Positions 34,621 through 47,729 of a stretch of 64,000 nt of DNA are shown piece after piece. The position numbers and the translations under genes were made by a program. How positions within the stretch are numbered: the first letter of the stretch is position 1; every line of letters starts with the position of its first letter. The notes beneath the pieces are model-generated. The model saw nothing but the letters and a program-made list of their open reading frames with translations. It was not told where the DNA came from and did not search any database. Source of the DNA: Limnohabitans sp. JirII-31 (GTDB taxonomy: Bacteria > Pseudomonadota > Gammaproteobacteria > Burkholderiales > Burkholderiaceae_C); the NCBI RefSeq assembly GCF_002778315.1, contig NZ_NESA01000007.1:62001-126000 (forward strand), in the 5' to 3' direction.

Positions 34621-35336
34621 CAAACAGCTTTCTGAGTAGCCACCAAATAGTTCACGCTGGTGTCAGCACTCAACCAGTAACGGCGGGTCAAAGGGTTGTA
34701 TTCCATGCCACGGGTGTGATGCCACTCCAAATCAACCTCACGACAGGCATGCGCCAGTTCACTCGGGCGAATGAATTTTGCGTATTCATGTGTACCTCTA
34801 GGGAGCATGTTCAACACATATTCGGCCCCTACGATGGCAAACAAAAAAGACTTGGGATTGCGATTGAGCGTTGAGAAAAACACCCAACCACCGGGTTTGA
34901 CCAATTGTGCGCAAGCACGAACAATGGACGAAGGATCGGGGACGTGCTCTAACATTTCCATGCATGTCACCACATCAAAACTGGCAGGTCGCTCAGCCGC
35001 CAAAGCCTCCACGCTCACCTCTCTGTATTGAACGTTAGGCGTTTGCACTTCCAACGCATGTAACTGAGCGACTTTGAGTGACTTGGTGGCTAAATCAATA
35101 CCCATGACCTGAGCGCCCGAACGTGCCATGGCGTCACTCAAGATACCGCCACCGCAGCCCACATCCAGCACTTGTTGGCCTTTGAGCGGCGCAAGTCCGT
35201 TGATCCACTCCAAACGCAAAGGATTGATTTGGTGTAGCGGACGAAATTCACTTTCTGGATCCCACCAACGGTGGGCCAGATCTGAAAACTTGGCCAATTC
35301 GGCCGGGTCAACATTGACGTGTGATGAAGTTTGCAT
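34620..35336 (-). CDS. ubiG: Ubiquinone biosynthesis O-methyltransferase
   Basis: 238 residues from ATG 35336. Motifs: N-terminal [20 protein letters not shown], AdoMet-binding [29 protein letters not shown] and [11 protein letters not shown]. It carries out both O-methylations of ubiquinone synthesis. Coupled to gph downstream; ompA-like gene and its terminator lie upstream. Confidence 0.95.
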   Translation of the reverse strand: MQTSSHVNVDPAELAKFSDLAHRWWDPESEFRPLHQINPLRLEWINGLAPLKGQQVLDVGCGGGILSDAMARSGAQVMGIDLATKSLKVAQLHALEVQTPNVQYREVSVEALAAERPASFDVVTCMEMLEHVPDPSSIVRACAQLVKPGGWVFFSTLNRNPKSFLFAIVGAEYVLNMLPRGTHEYAKFIRPSELAHACREVDLEWHHTRGMEYNPLTRRYWLSADTSVNYLVATQKAV

Positions 35337-35354
35337 GGCTCGATTGTCCTTTAT

Positions 35355-35383
35355 CCAATAAAAAACCCCGCCGAAGCGGGGTT
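35355..35383 (-). terminator. Terminator after the OmpA-like gene
   Basis: Stem AACCCCGC/GCGGGGTT with tetraloop CGAA (35364-35383), then six Ts on the minus strand. A textbook hairpin separating the OmpA-like gene from ubiG. Confidence 0.9.
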
Positions 35384-35402
35384 CTCGCAAAGATCAAAAA
35401 GA

Positions 35403-36029
35403 TCAGTTAGCACGGGTGCCAACGACTTCGATCTCAACGCGACGGTTCTTGGCGCGACCTTCTTTGGTCTTGTTGTCAGCCACTGGCTGTTTTTCGCCTT
35501 TGCCTTCGGTGTAGATGCGGTTTTTCTCGATGCCTTTAGACACCAAGTAAGCCTTCACAGACTCGGCACGACGCACCGACAGTTTTTGGTTGTAAGCATC
35601 GGTACCGATCGAATCGGTATGACCCACAGCAATGATCACTTCCAAATTGATGCCTTTGACTTTGCCAACCAAGTCATCCAACTTGGCTTTGCCAGCGGGC
35701 TTGAGCACCGACTTGTCGAAGTCAAAGAATGCATCAGCAGCGTAAGTCACTTTAGATGCAGCAGGAGCTTGGGGAGCTTGGGGAGCTGGAGCTGGTGCTG
35801 GAGCAGCAGCTTTAGGGGCCACAACAGCAGGTGCAGCAGGAACGATTGCGCCGTCGCAATCTTTGGCAGCCGTTGCTGGCGTCCAGTTGGCATCGCGCCA
35901 GCACAGGCCCGTGGAGTTTTTCCACACATCGCCTGACGAATTGCGCCAGTTGTCAACAGTTTGAGCAACAGCGGCAGTTGCCAATGCAGCAGTAGCAACA
36001 AAAGCTGCCAAGTTCTTCAAGTTTTTCAT
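35403..36029 (-). CDS. OmpA-family outer membrane protein
   Basis: 208 residues, ATG 36029 with GAGGTGA before it. Signal peptide of about 22 residues ending AAVAQ; a short Trp/Cys-rich region (WRNSSGDVWKNSTGLCWRDA); an Ala/Pro linker; then the peptidoglycan-binding OmpA domain (FFDFDKSVLKPAGKAKLDDL, then GHTDSIGTDAYNQKLSVRRA and KNRRVEIEV). It lacks the eight-strand barrel, so it is a periplasmic or lipid-free anchor type as usual in Comamonadaceae. Confidence 0.92.
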   Translation of the reverse strand: MKNLKNLAAFVATAALATAAVAQTVDNWRNSSGDVWKNSTGLCWRDANWTPATAAKDCDGAIVPAAPAVVAPKAAAPAPAPAPQAPQAPAASKVTYAADAFFDFDKSVLKPAGKAKLDDLVGKVKGINLEVIIAVGHTDSIGTDAYNQKLSVRRAESVKAYLVSKGIEKNRIYTEGKGEKQPVADNKTKEGRAKNRRVEIEVVGTRAN

Positions 36030-36254
36030 GATTCACCTCTGAGGGATTTAAAAGCCGCAGACCTTGCTGCGATTCCAGGCATTCAAGGTGCAAACACCAT
36101 AACGCTGTAAATATTGTGCCATATCTCCTATGCGCCGCACCCAATTCAGAGAAGTCATGCTGACGTATGCGCGGGTCTGTTGCCAGTGAGCCACAACTGA
36201 CCCAAAGGAGTTATCAGCCTAAAATGTCCGGTTTCCCGCTTTACGGCCGCTTTC

Positions 36255-38933
36255 ATGACTCAGTTTGCCAAAGAAACATTGCCCATCAGCCTAGAAGAGG
36301 AGATGCGTCGCAGTTACCTAGATTACGCCATGAGTGTGATCGTGGGGCGCGCACTGCCCGACGCGCGTGACGGCTTGAAGCCGGTGCACCGTCGTGTGTT
36401 GTTTGCGATGCACGAGCTCAACAACGACTGGAACCGTCCTTATAAAAAGTCGGCACGTATCGTCGGTGACGTGATTGGTAAATATCACCCACACGGTGAC
36501 AGTGCGGTTTACGACACCATCGTTCGCATGGCACAAGACTTCTCCTTGCGCCACATGCTGGTCGATGGCCAAGGTAACTTCGGCTCAGTCGATGGAGACA
36601 ACGCTGCGGCCATGCGTTACACGGAAATCCGCTTGTCCAAAATTGCCCACGAAATGTTGGCAGACATTGACAAAGAAACCGTTGACTTCGGCCCCAACTA
36701 TGACGGCTCAGAAAAAGAACCTTTGGTCTTACCCAGCCGCATCCCCAACCTGTTGGTCAACGGCTCGTCTGGCATCGCGGTGGGCATGGCCACCAACATT
36801 CCGCCGCACAACTTGAACGAAGTGGTCGACGCTTGTCTGCACATGTTGCGTCACCCGCAAGCCAGCATCGATGAGTTGATGGAAATCATCCCCGCGCCTG
36901 ACTTCCCCACCGCCGGCATCATTTACGGCATGAGTGGCGTGCGAGACGGCTACCGCACCGGTCGTGGCCGTGTGGTCATGCGTGCGAAGTGCCACTTCGA
37001 AGACATTGATCGTGGCCAACGCCAATCGATCATCGTCGACGAGCTGCCCTACCAAGTGAACAAAAAGACCTTGCAAGAACGCATGGCCGAGTTGGTGCAC
37101 GAAAAGAAAATCGAAGACATCAGTCACATCCAAGACGAGTCCGACAAATCGGGCATGCGCTTGGTGATCGAACTCAAGCGCGGCGCCGTGCCTGAGGTGG
37201 TGCTCAACAATCTGTACAAGCAAACACAGCTCCAAGACACCTTTGGCATCAACATGGTGGCCTTGATCGATGGCCAGCCCAAGTTGTGCAACCTGAAAGA
37301 TCTGATCAGCGTCTTTTTGCAGCACCGCCGCGAAGTGGTCACACGCCGCACCATCTTTACCCTGCGCAAAGCACGCGAACGCGGCCATGTGCTGGAAGGT
37401 TTGGCGGTGGCTTTGGCCAACATCGACGAATTCATCGCCATCATCCGCAACGCCCCCACCCCACCGGTAGCCAAGGCCGAGCTGATGACCCGTCCTTGGG
37501 ACAGCAAGCTGGTGCGCGAAATGCTCACCCGCAGCCGCGCCGATGGTGGTGTGATCAATGCCGACGACTACCGCCCTGATGGCTTGGAAAAAGAATTCGG
37601 CATGGGCAACGACGGCTTGTACCGCCTGAGTGACACCCAAGCTCAAGAAATTTTGCAGATGCGCCTGCAACGTTTGACCGGTTTGGAACAAGACAAGATC
37701 GTCAACGAATACAAAGACGTGATGGCCGAGATCGACGACTTGCTCGACATCTTGGCCAAGCCTGAGCGTGTGTCCACCATCATTGGCGACGAGCTCAATG
37801 TGGTGAAACAAGAGTTCGGACAAACCAAACTCGGCGCACGCCGCAGTGTGATCGAGCACAACGCCCAAGACCTGGGCACCGAAGATCTGATCACCCCCAC
37901 CGACATGGTGGTCACACTCAGCCACAGCGGGTACATCAAGAGCCAGCCCTTGAGCGAATACCGCGCACAAAAGCGCGGGGGGCGAGGCAAGCAAGCCACC
38001 GCCACCAAAGAAGACGACTGGATCGACCAGCTCTTCATTGCCAACACGCACGACTACATCTTGTGTTTCTCAAACCGTGGTCGCCTGTACTGGCTCAAGG
38101 TCTGGGAAGTACCCGCAGGCTCACGTGGCTCGCGCGGACGCCCCATCGTCAACATGTTCCCTCTGCAAGAGGGCGAAAAAATCAACGTCGTCTTGGCACT
38201 CACAGGAGAAGCTCGCACCTTCCCTGAAAATCAGTTCGTGTTCATGGCCACCTCCATGGGCACCGTCAAAAAGACCTCGCTCGACGAGTTCAACAACCCA
38301 CGCAAGGGCGGCATCATTGCCGTGAACTTGGACGATGGTGACTTCCTGGTGGGCGCTGCCCTGACCGACGGCAAACACGATGTGATGTTGTTCAGCGATG
38401 GCGGCAAGGCCGTGCGCTTTGACGAGAACGATGTGCGCCCCTTGGGTCGCAGCGCCCGTGGCGTGCGCGGCATGATGATCGAAGACGGCCAAAGCGTGAT
38501 CGCGATGCTGGTGTCTGAACAAGAAGACCCCAACGCGCCCGCCGATGCGGTACGCGCCAGTGTGCTGACCGCCACCGAGAACGGCTACGGCAAACGCACC
38601 AGCATCACCGAGTACACGCGTCATGGACGTGGCACCAAAGGCATGATTGCCATCCAGCAATCAGAGCGCAACGGCAAAGTGGTGGCTGCCACACTGGTCC
38701 AAGCCGACGACGAAATCATGCTCATCACCGACACCGGCGTGTTGGTGCGCACGCGCGTGTCTGAAATCCGCGAACTCGGTCGTGCCACCCAAGGCGTGAC
38801 CTTGATCGGTTTGGATGCTGGCGCCAAGCTCAGCGGCTTGCAACGCATCGTTGAAAACGATGCCAACGCGAACGACAGCGAAGGCACCGAAGACGGCCAA
38901 GCAGGCGACACCAGCACGCCCAACGAAGCTTGA
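36255..38933 (+). CDS. gyrA: DNA gyrase subunit A
   Basis: 892 residues. Catalytic Tyr122 in [10 protein letters not shown]; the quinolone region reads [10 protein letters not shown] with Ser83 and Asp87, the susceptible state; the GyrA box is QKRGGRGK; the C-terminal beta-pinwheel follows, with an acidic tail. With GyrB it introduces negative supercoils. It leads a run of plus-strand genes gyrA-serC-pheA-tyrA-aroA, common in this family, with a ten-base gap to serC. Confidence 0.98.
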   Translation: MTQFAKETLPISLEEEMRRSYLDYAMSVIVGRALPDARDGLKPVHRRVLFAMHELNNDWNRPYKKSARIVGDVIGKYHPHGDSAVYDTIVRMAQDFSLRHMLVDGQGNFGSVDGDNAAAMRYTEIRLSKIAHEMLADIDKETVDFGPNYDGSEKEPLVLPSRIPNLLVNGSSGIAVGMATNIPPHNLNEVVDACLHMLRHPQASIDELMEIIPAPDFPTAGIIYGMSGVRDGYRTGRGRVVMRAKCHFEDIDRGQRQSIIVDELPYQVNKKTLQERMAELVHEKKIEDISHIQDESDKSGMRLVIELKRGAVPEVVLNNLYKQTQLQDTFGINMVALIDGQPKLCNLKDLISVFLQHRREVVTRRTIFTLRKARERGHVLEGLAVALANIDEFIAIIRNAPTPPVAKAELMTRPWDSKLVREMLTRSRADGGVINADDYRPDGLEKEFGMGNDGLYRLSDTQAQEILQMRLQRLTGLEQDKIVNEYKDVMAEIDDLLDILAKPERVSTIIGDELNVVKQEFGQTKLGARRSVIEHNAQDLGTEDLITPTDMVVTLSHSGYIKSQPLSEYRAQKRGGRGKQATATKEDDWIDQLFIANTHDYILCFSNRGRLYWLKVWEVPAGSRGSRGRPIVNMFPLQEGEKINVVLALTGEARTFPENQFVFMATSMGTVKKTSLDEFNNPRKGGIIAVNLDDGDFLVGAALTDGKHDVMLFSDGGKAVRFDENDVRPLGRSARGVRGMMIEDGQSVIAMLVSEQEDPNAPADAVRASVLTATENGYGKRTSITEYTRHGRGTKGMIAIQQSERNGKVVAATLVQADDEIMLITDTGVLVRTRVSEIRELGRATQGVTLIGLDAGAKLSGLQRIVENDANANDSEGTEDGQAGDTSTPNEA

Positions 38934-38943
38934 GGCACACGGC

Positions 38944-40038
38944 ATGAGCACGCGCCCCTATAACTTTTCTGCTGGCCCAGCGGCCATGCCGCTGGAGGTG
39001 CTGCAACAAGCCGCCTCAGAAATGACCGACTGGCACGGCAGTGGCATGGGCGTGATGGAAATGAGCCATCGCGGCAAAGAATTCATTGCTATTTACGAAC
39101 AAGCCGAAGCCGACTTGCGTGAGCTGCTGGCCATTCCGGTCAACTTCAAGGTCTTGTTCATGCAAGGCGGGGGCATTGCTGAAAATGCCATCGTGCCCCT
39201 CAACCTGTCACGCGGTGAACAGGTTGACTTGGTGGTCACCGGCAGCTGGAGCGAGAAGTCATTCAAAGAAGCAGCCAAGTACTGCACGCCGCATTTGGCA
39301 GCATCTGGTGCCGACAGCCACTTCACCACCCTGCCTGCACCGGCTCAGTGGCAACTCAGCGCGAATGCACGCTATGTCCATGTGTGCACCAACGAAACCA
39401 TTCATGGGGTGGAGTTCCATACCTTGCCCGACCTGCAAGCCTTGGGCTCCAACGCACCACTGGTGATTGACTTTTCATCCCACGTGCTGTCGCGCTCGGT
39501 CGATTGGTCCAAAGTGGGCCTGGCCTTTGGCGGCGCCCAAAAGAACATTGGCCCTGCCGGTGTGACATTGGTGGTGGTGCGTGAAGACTTGTTGGGCCAC
39601 GCGCTCAAGGTGTGTCCTAGCGCGTTCAACTACAAAACTGTGGCCGACAACGGCTCGATGTACAACACCCCGCCGACCTACAGCATCTACATGGCGGGTT
39701 TGACCTTTCAATGGCTCAAACGCCAAGGCGGCGTGGCGGCAATGGAACAACGCAACATCGCCAAAGCCCAACTGCTGTACGACTTTTTGGACAGCTCCAG
39801 CTTCTACAGCAACCACGTGGCCGCTGACTGCCGCTCACGCATGAACGTGCCCTTCTTCTTGGCCGACGCCGCGCGCAACGACGCTTTCTTGGCAGGCGCC
39901 AAAGCGGCTGGACTGCTCCAGCTCAAAGGCCACAAGTCGGTGGGCGGCATGCGCGCGAGCATCTACAACGCCATGCCCATCGAAGGCGTACAAGCCTTGG
40001 TGGACTACATGCGTGCGTTTGAACAAACTCAGGCTTGA
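38944..40038 (+). CDS. serC: Phosphoserine aminotransferase
   Basis: 364 residues from ATG 38944 (GAGG eight bases before). Starts [17 protein letters not shown]; the PLP lysine is in [29 protein letters not shown] is also typical. It makes phosphoserine for serine synthesis and acts in pyridoxine synthesis. Longer frames would run into gyrA and are rejected. Confidence 0.97.
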   Translation: MSTRPYNFSAGPAAMPLEVLQQAASEMTDWHGSGMGVMEMSHRGKEFIAIYEQAEADLRELLAIPVNFKVLFMQGGGIAENAIVPLNLSRGEQVDLVVTGSWSEKSFKEAAKYCTPHLAASGADSHFTTLPAPAQWQLSANARYVHVCTNETIHGVEFHTLPDLQALGSNAPLVIDFSSHVLSRSVDWSKVGLAFGGAQKNIGPAGVTLVVVREDLLGHALKVCPSAFNYKTVADNGSMYNTPPTYSIYMAGLTFQWLKRQGGVAAMEQRNIAKAQLLYDFLDSSSFYSNHVAADCRSRMNVPFFLADAARNDAFLAGAKAAGLLQLKGHKSVGGMRASIYNAMPIEGVQALVDYMRAFEQTQA

Positions 40039-40053
40039 CGCCTTTTGAGCACC

Positions 40054-41154
40054 ATGAGCCAAACACCTATTCAGTCTGACGCCTTGGGCGAGCTGCGCGT
40101 GCAAATCGACGCGCTGGACAAACAACTGCTGAGCCTGCTCAACCAACGCGCCCATGTGGCCGAACAAGTTGGTGAAATCAAACGCGCCGAAGGTTCACCG
40201 TTCTTTCGTCCAGACCGCGTAGCTCAAGTGATCGACAAAATCACCCAAGCCAACCCAGGCCCGCTGAAGAACCAACATGTCGCGGCGATCTGGCGCGAAA
40301 TCATGTCGGCGTGTCTGGCCCTTGAAGCCCCGCAACGCGTGGCCGTGTTGGGCCCACAAGGCACCTTCTGCGAGCAAGCCGCCATTGAGTTCTTTGGCAG
40401 CGCCGCCAACCTGATTTACTGCGCCAACTTTGACGAGGTGTTCCACGCCACAGCGGCGGGCACCGCCCAATACGGTGTAGTCGGGATGGAAAACTCCACC
40501 GAAGGTGTGGTGGCACGCTCGCTCGATTTGTTCTTGCGTTCCCCCGTGCATGTGGTGGGCGAAGTCAGCCTCTTGGTGCGTCATAACCTGTTGCGTCAAA
40601 TCAATTCTCTCGACGGCATTGAGGTGGTCATGGCACACCCTCAAGCCCTGGCGCAGTGCCAGGTCTGGCTGAGCCAACACCTGCCCAACGCAGAACGACG
40701 TGCAGTCTCCAGCAATGCCGAAGGCGCACGGCTGGCCGCGACCAACCCCGCCTGGGCGGGCTTGGCCAGTGAACGTGCCGCGGGTCAGTTTGGCCTGCAC
40801 ATCGTGCACCACGCCATCCAAGACGAGGCCTACAACCGCACCCGCTTTGCCATCATCACCCTGCCGCAAACCTTGGCCACGCCTCCAGCGTCAGGCAAAG
40901 ACTGCACCAGCTTGGTGGTGTCGGTGCCCAACCGCCCAGGTGCCGTGCACGACCTGTTGGTGCCACTCAAAAACAACGGCGTGTCCATGACGCGCTTTGA
41001 GTCGCGCCCGGCCAAATCGGGCCAGTGGGAGTACTACTTCTACATCGACATCCAAGGCCATATCTCTCAGCCCCATGTGGCCGCCGCCTTGCAAGAATTG
41101 CAAGGCCTGTGCGCCTTCTACAAAGTTTTGGGCTCTTACCCCGTCAGCGAATGA
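40054..41154 (+). CDS. pheA: Chorismate mutase / prephenate dehydratase
   Basis: 366 residues from ATG 40054. Chorismate mutase domain at 8-90 (ELRVQIDALDKQLLSLLNQR); prephenate dehydratase at 96-275 (LGPQGTFCEQAAIEFF, VENSTEG-type GMENSTEGVV, and the catalytic TRF in NRTRFAII); ACT domain at 287-366, with ESRPAKSGQWEYYFYID. It makes phenylpyruvate and is probably inhibited by phenylalanine through the ACT domain. The stop overlaps the tyrA start (ATGA). Confidence 0.97.
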   Translation: MSQTPIQSDALGELRVQIDALDKQLLSLLNQRAHVAEQVGEIKRAEGSPFFRPDRVAQVIDKITQANPGPLKNQHVAAIWREIMSACLALEAPQRVAVLGPQGTFCEQAAIEFFGSAANLIYCANFDEVFHATAAGTAQYGVVGMENSTEGVVARSLDLFLRSPVHVVGEVSLLVRHNLLRQINSLDGIEVVMAHPQALAQCQVWLSQHLPNAERRAVSSNAEGARLAATNPAWAGLASERAAGQFGLHIVHHAIQDEAYNRTRFAIITLPQTLATPPASGKDCTSLVVSVPNRPGAVHDLLVPLKNNGVSMTRFESRPAKSGQWEYYFYIDIQGHISQPHVAAALQELQGLCAFYKVLGSYPVSE

Positions 41155-42056
41155 GTTCGCCGACATTTCAACGCCTGGCACTCATCGGCTGCGGCTTGAT
41201 GGGCGGCTCCTTTGCCCTGGCCTTGCGTGAAGCAGGTATGGTCCAGACCATCGCAGGCTTTAGCTCGTCGGACGCCACCCGCCAGCGTGCGGTAGCGCTC
41301 AAGGTCATCGACCAAGCCTGCACCAGCGTGGCCCAAGCCGTGCAAGGCGCCGACCTGGTGTTGCTGGCTGTGCCCGTAGGAGCCATGCAGACCAGCTTTG
41401 AAGCCATGCGTGATGCACTGGCCCCCAACGCCTTGCTGATGGACGTGGGCTCCACCAAATGCGACGTGATCGCCGCAGCTCAAGCAGGCTTGGGCGAACG
41501 CCTGGCTTGCTTTGTCCCCGCCCATCCGATTGCAGGCAAAGAAGTCGCGGGCATTGAGCACGCCGAAGCGGCCCTGTACCAAAACCACCGCACCATCCTC
41601 ACGCCGCTGCCCAAGACGGGCTTAGCGCGCTTGCAAGCCGCACACGACGTCTGGGCCGCCATTGGCAGCCACGTCAGCACCATGACACCCGAGGCCCACG
41701 ACGCCACCTTTGCCGCCGTCAGCCATTTGCCCCACATGTTGGCCTTTGCAGCGGTGAATGCCCTCACCTCGCAGCCTCAGGGGGCAGCGTTCTTGGACAT
41801 GGCGGGCCCAGGTTTTCGAGATTTTTCACGCATCGCAGCCAGCGATGCGGCCGTATGGCGCGACATTCTGAGCGCCAACCGTGCAGAAGTGCTCACCCAA
41901 GCAGCGCACTTTCGCGCCGCACTCGACCAGTTCGAAGCTGCGCTGAAAAGTGGCAACACACACGCTTTGCAACAACTCATCCAACAAGCCAGCGAGGTAC
42001 GCGCTGGCTGGCAACTGCAAGCCCACACCTCGTGCAACACGACCTCTGAGTCCTAA
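41151..42056 (+). CDS. tyrA: Prephenate dehydrogenase
   Basis: 301 residues from ATG 41151, coupled to pheA. NAD(P)-binding [15 protein letters not shown] at the N-terminus; [15 protein letters not shown] and [18 protein letters not shown] in the helical dimer domain. It leads to tyrosine from prephenate or arogenate. No ACT domain is attached, unlike some TyrA forms. Confidence 0.95.
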   Translation: MSSPTFQRLALIGCGLMGGSFALALREAGMVQTIAGFSSSDATRQRAVALKVIDQACTSVAQAVQGADLVLLAVPVGAMQTSFEAMRDALAPNALLMDVGSTKCDVIAAAQAGLGERLACFVPAHPIAGKEVAGIEHAEAALYQNHRTILTPLPKTGLARLQAAHDVWAAIGSHVSTMTPEAHDATFAAVSHLPHMLAFAAVNALTSQPQGAAFLDMAGPGFRDFSRIAASDAAVWRDILSANRAEVLTQAAHFRAALDQFEAALKSGNTHALQQLIQQASEVRAGWQLQAHTSCNTTSES

Positions 42057-42081
42057 ACTTCAGGTCTTACCTTTTTTCGCC

Positions 42082-44097
42082 ATGTTCTCCACGGCCTTTC
42101 TCGACTTGCCACCCTTGCAGGGTGCCTCCGGCACCGTGACTTTGCCGGGCTCCAAAAGCATCTCCAACCGCGTGCTGTTGCTCTCGGCCCTGTGCCAAGG
42201 CACCACCGTGGTCCACGACCTGCTCGACTCGGACGACACCCGCGTCATGCTCGACGCACTGCGGCAACTCCAATGTGGCGTCGACGTGCAAGGCAGCACC
42301 GTCACCATCACCGGCTTAGGTGGTCAACTGGCACACCACGAACCCGTCGCGTTCTTCATGGGCAATGCAGGCACCGCCATGCGTCCACTCACCGCCGCCT
42401 TGGCCGTGCTGGGGGGCGACTTCTCGCTCTCCGGCGTGGCACGCATGCACGAGCGCCCCATTGGCGACTTGGTTGATGCGCTGCGCTTGCTCGGGTGCCA
42501 GATTGACTACCTGGGCCAAGAAGGTTTTCCTCCGCTGCACATTGGGCAACCCACACTGCAACTCGATGCGCCCATCCAAGTGCGCGGCGATGTGTCCAGC
42601 CAGTTCTTGACCGCTTTGTTAATGGCCCTGCCCTTGGCGGCGCAACACAAACCCATCGTCATCGAGGTGGTGGGCGAGCTGATCAGCAAGCCCTACATCG
42701 ACATCACGCTCAACTTGTTGACACGCTACGGCATCGCCGTTGAGCGCGTAGGCTGGCAACGCTTCACCATTCCTGCGGGCAGTCGCTACCAGTCGCCGGG
42801 CAGCATCCACGTCGAGGCCGATGCGTCGTCGGCCAGTTACTTCATTGCACTCGGCGCCATCGCCAGCGGAGAAGGCATTCGCATCCAGGGCGTGGGGGCC
42901 GACTCGATTCAGGGCGACATCCGCTTCATCGACGCTGCCACCCAGATGGGCGCGCACATCACCAGCGGCCCCAACTGGCTGCAGGTGCAACGTGGCACCT
43001 GGCCACTGCACGGCATTGAACTGGACTGCAATCACATTCCCGATGCCGCCATGACCCTGGCCGTCATGGCGCTCTTCGCCGACAGCCCCACCACCCTGCG
43101 CAACATCGCCAGCTGGCGTGTCAAAGAAACCGACCGCATTGCCGCGATGGCCACCGAATGCCGCAAACTCGGCGCCACGGTGGAAGAAGGGGATGACTGG
43201 CTGCGCATCCACCCGCTGCCCAACGGCCCATCCGCCAACACATCGGCACAGGGGCACTGGCAGCGCGCCAGCATCCACACCTACGACGACCACCGGGTGG
43301 CCATGTGCTTCTCGCTCGCCGCCTTCAATGCCAAGCAACTGCCCGTGCGCATCGAAGACCCCAAGTGCGTCGCCAAAACTTTTCCCGACTACTTTGAAAC
43401 CCTGTTCTCGGTGGCGCACGCCAACACCACGCACATCCCCGTGATTTGCATTGACGGCCCCACCGCCTCAGGCAAAGGCACGCTGGCCAGCCGCGTGGCA
43501 CAGGCCTTGGGCTACCACTACCTCGACTCGGGCGCCCTCTACCGCGTCACCGCCTACGCAGCGCTGCAAGCAGGCTTGGTGCTCGACACAGCCCACGAGC
43601 CGGCCATTGCCGACTTGGCCCGCAGCCTGCCCGTGCGCTTTGAAGGCGACACCGTCTGGCTCGGCGACCAGGATGTGAGCGAGGCCATTCGCACCGAAGA
43701 AGCGGGCATGAATGCCTCCAAGGTGTCTGTCCTGCCTGCGGTGCGCACCGCCTTGGTGGCACTGCAACACAGCTTCCAACGCTTGCCCGGCTTGCTCGCC
43801 GACGGTCGCGACATGGGCACCGTGATCTTCCCGCAAGCCCCGTTGAAGGTGTTTTTGACTGCCAGTGCCGCACAGCGTGCCGAGCGCCGTCATAAGCAAT
43901 TGATTTCAAAGGGTTTTTCGACTACACTTGACAGTCTTCGTGCCGATTTGGAGGCTCGTGACGCCCGCGATTCATCGCGCAGCGTGGCGCCCTTGAAACC
44001 AGCACAAGATGCTTTGCAACTCGACAACTCCGCGTTGTCCATCGAGGCTTCGGTGGATCAGGTGTTGACGTGGTGGAAAGCCAAGCAGCCTTTCTAG
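42082..44097 (+). CDS. aroA: Fused EPSP synthase / cytidylate kinase
   Basis: 671 residues from ATG 42082. Residues 1-445 are AroA ([47 protein letters not shown] and a closing FPDYFETL); residues 450-671 are cytidylate kinase ([17 protein letters not shown]-loop, [28 protein letters not shown]). One protein thus performs a shikimate-pathway step and the CMP/dCMP phosphorylation normally encoded by the separate cmk. Frame is open throughout, with no stop or frameshift at the join. aroA-cmk-rpsA order is otherwise normal. Confidence 0.96.
   Translation: MFSTAFLDLPPLQGASGTVTLPGSKSISNRVLLLSALCQGTTVVHDLLDSDDTRVMLDALRQLQCGVDVQGSTVTITGLGGQLAHHEPVAFFMGNAGTAMRPLTAALAVLGGDFSLSGVARMHERPIGDLVDALRLLGCQIDYLGQEGFPPLHIGQPTLQLDAPIQVRGDVSSQFLTALLMALPLAAQHKPIVIEVVGELISKPYIDITLNLLTRYGIAVERVGWQRFTIPAGSRYQSPGSIHVEADASSASYFIALGAIASGEGIRIQGVGADSIQGDIRFIDAATQMGAHITSGPNWLQVQRGTWPLHGIELDCNHIPDAAMTLAVMALFADSPTTLRNIASWRVKETDRIAAMATECRKLGATVEEGDDWLRIHPLPNGPSANTSAQGHWQRASIHTYDDHRVAMCFSLAAFNAKQLPVRIEDPKCVAKTFPDYFETLFSVAHANTTHIPVICIDGPTASGKGTLASRVAQALGYHYLDSGALYRVTAYAALQAGLVLDTAHEPAIADLARSLPVRFEGDTVWLGDQDVSEAIRTEEAGMNASKVSVLPAVRTALVALQHSFQRLPGLLADGRDMGTVIFPQAPLKVFLTASAAQRAERRHKQLISKGFSTTLDSLRADLEARDARDSSRSVAPLKPAQDALQLDNSALSIEASVDQVLTWWKAKQPF
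43900..43928 (+). promoter_or_regulatory. Possible internal promoter for rpsA
   Basis: TTGATT, 17 bases, TACACT, in an unusually AT-rich stretch of the cmk part, 335 bases before rpsA. In E. coli some rpsA promoters also lie inside cmk. Both hexamers match consensus only partly. Confidence 0.35.
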
Positions 44098-44263
44098 GCT
44101 GCACCCTGGCCCACTCGGCTCCTCTCGCGCGGCACATGCGCACTGGCTTGAGTGGATCGACAACTTAACCCGTGGCTCACGCCACAACCCACCGCTAACC
44201 GCAGGCCCATGTGGCGCAGCAATGGTGCTGCCCTCTTTCCCGTGGTTAGACACAAGGAACTAC

Positions 44264-45945
<1,682 letters not shown>

Positions 45946-45946
<1 letters not shown>

Positions 45947-46263
45947 TGACCCGTTCCGACTTGGTCGAAGAACTGGCCGCTCGGTTTGGCCAGCTCACGC
46001 ACCGCGACGCCGAATTCGCAGTCAAGACTTTGCTTGACGCGATGAGCGACGCCCTGGTGCGCGGGCACCGCATCGAGCTGCGCGGCTTTGGCAGCTTTTC
46101 CATCAACCGTCGCCCTCCCCGCATGGGACGCAACCCGCGTTCCGGCGAGAGTGTGGCGATTCCGGAAAAGCGCGTCCCTCACTTCAAGCCGGGCAAAGCC
46201 CTGCGCGAAGCGGTGGACGCTCGCACGCAAGAACTGCTGGCCAAGTCAGAACTCAAAAGTTAA
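45946..46263 (+). CDS. ihfB: Integration host factor, beta subunit
   Basis: 105 residues. Typical Ihf[21 protein letters not shown] at the start, then [20 protein letters not shown] and [20 protein letters not shown], the arm that bends DNA with its proline. Overlaps rpsA. IHF is a common helper for phage integration. Confidence 0.97.
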
Positions 46264-46306
46264 CCAGAGGCGGGGCTAAAATTCTCCTCGTCACAGAGGA
46301 GTCGCC

Positions 46307-46588
46307 TTGAAAAACCTCATGTGGCTGCTTCAGTTAGCACTGAAAGCAGCCATTTTTTTTACCCTGTTCGCTTTTGCACTCAACAACCAGCACGACGCCG
46401 TGGTCCATTTCTTTTTTGGCACGACGTGGCAAGCGCCTTTGGTGCTGGTGGTCTTGAGTGCCTTTGTCGTGGGCGTGGCCGTGGGCGTGCTCGGCATGGT
46501 GCCGCGATGGTGGCGTCACCGTCGCTTGGCCAAGCAAGCGCCAGCCGGCGCCAACACCACACAGACAGACCCCACCCATGGAATTTGA
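46307..46588 (+). CDS. lapA: LapA domain inner membrane protein
   Basis: 93 residues from TTG 46307 (GAGGAG six bases before). Two membrane segments (LALKAAIFFTLFAFAL and LVLVVLSAFVVGVAVGVLGM) flank the short FFFGTTWQAP loop, as in the LapA/DUF1049 family. A ten-base overlap links it to lapB, with which it acts in control of lipopolysaccharide synthesis. Confidence 0.9.
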   Translation: MKNLMWLLQLALKAAIFFTLFAFALNNQHDAVVHFFFGTTWQAPLVLVVLSAFVVGVAVGVLGMVPRWWRHRRLAKQAPAGANTTQTDPTHGI

Positions 46589-47729
46589 TTTCACCTGGAT
46601 TTTCATTGGCCTGCCCATTGCCTTTGGTTTGGGTTGGTTGGCCTCACGCATGGACTTGCGCCAGCTGCGACTGGAAAACCGACAAACCCCCAAGGCCTAT
46701 TTCAAGGGCTTGAACCACTTGCTCAACGAGCAGCAAGACCAGGCCATCGATGCCTTCATCGAAGCCGTTCAGCACGACCCCGACACCTCGGAGCTGCACT
46801 TTGCACTCGGCAATTTGTTTCGCCGCCGCGGCGAATACGAGCGTGCGGTGCGGGTACACCAGCATCTGCTGTCGCGCGGCGACCTGAGCCAAAACGACCG
46901 TGACCGTGCCCAACACGCACTTGCCCTCGACTACCTCAAGGCAGGTCTGTTAGACCGCGCCGAAGACGCGCTGCACAAACTCGAAGGTACGGTGCATGCC
47001 CCCCAAGCCCACTTGGCGCTGTTGAGCATTTATGAGCGTTCACGCGACTGGGCCAAGGCCTCGGTCATCGCCCAAAAGCTCAGCGACAGCGGACAAGGCA
47101 GCTTCCAAGGACGCTTGGCCCATTACCTGTGCGAGCAAGCAGCCAGCCTGGACCTGGCACAGCATGGCGACGACGTGCTGGCCTTGCTCGAGCGCGCCAT
47201 CGCCGTGGCCCCCCAATCAGCACGCGCACGCATGGCCCTGGCCCAAGCCTTGGCCGATAGCCAGCGCCCGCAAGACGCCTACGCCACCCTCGAAGCCTTG
47301 GCCCAACACGTGCCCTCAGCTTGGCCTTTGTTGGCGCCTAAGCTCGCCGCCTTGGCACACACCTTGGGTTGCATCGACCAGGCGCTGGCCCTGCTCGAAG
47401 CCAGCTATGCCCAAACTGCCTCGCTCGATGTGCTCAACGCCATCGTGAGCCTGCGTGCCGCACAAGGCGATGCCCACACCAACGCCCGTTACGCCCAACA
47501 CCTGGAACGTGAGCCCTCATTGGTAGCCGCGACGCAATGGATTGCGCACGAGAAGTTCGAACATGACCAATTTCACCCGCAGGTACAACGTGCCTTGGAG
47601 CGTGCGGCCAAGCCGCTGCAACGCTACCGCTGCGCCGCCTGTGGTTTTGAAGCCAGCCAACATTTTTGGCAATGCCCCGGCTGCCAAGCCTGGGACAGCT
47701 ACCCCGCTAGGCGGGTGGAGGAACTATGA
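46578..47729 (+). CDS. lapB: Lipopolysaccharide assembly protein B
   Basis: 383 residues from ATG 46578. One N-terminal membrane anchor (FDFTWIFIGLPIAFGLGWLA), a series of tetratricopeptide repeats, and a C-terminal rubredoxin-type metal site (RCAACGFEASQ, then CPGCQAWDSYP). LapB guides LpxC to FtsH and so balances LPS with phospholipid. The stop overlaps the heptose kinase start (ATGA). Confidence 0.95.
   Translation: MEFDFTWIFIGLPIAFGLGWLASRMDLRQLRLENRQTPKAYFKGLNHLLNEQQDQAIDAFIEAVQHDPDTSELHFALGNLFRRRGEYERAVRVHQHLLSRGDLSQNDRDRAQHALALDYLKAGLLDRAEDALHKLEGTVHAPQAHLALLSIYERSRDWAKASVIAQKLSDSGQGSFQGRLAHYLCEQAASLDLAQHGDDVLALLERAIAVAPQSARARMALAQALADSQRPQDAYATLEALAQHVPSAWPLLAPKLAALAHTLGCIDQALALLEASYAQTASLDVLNAIVSLRAAQGDAHTNARYAQHLEREPSLVAATQWIAHEKFEHDQFHPQVQRALERAAKPLQRYRCAACGFEASQHFWQCPGCQAWDSYPARRVEEL

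Noticed and set aside
36729..38051. 440-residue open frame opposite gyrA
   Set aside because: Antisense shadow of gyrA with biased composition and no recognisable motif.
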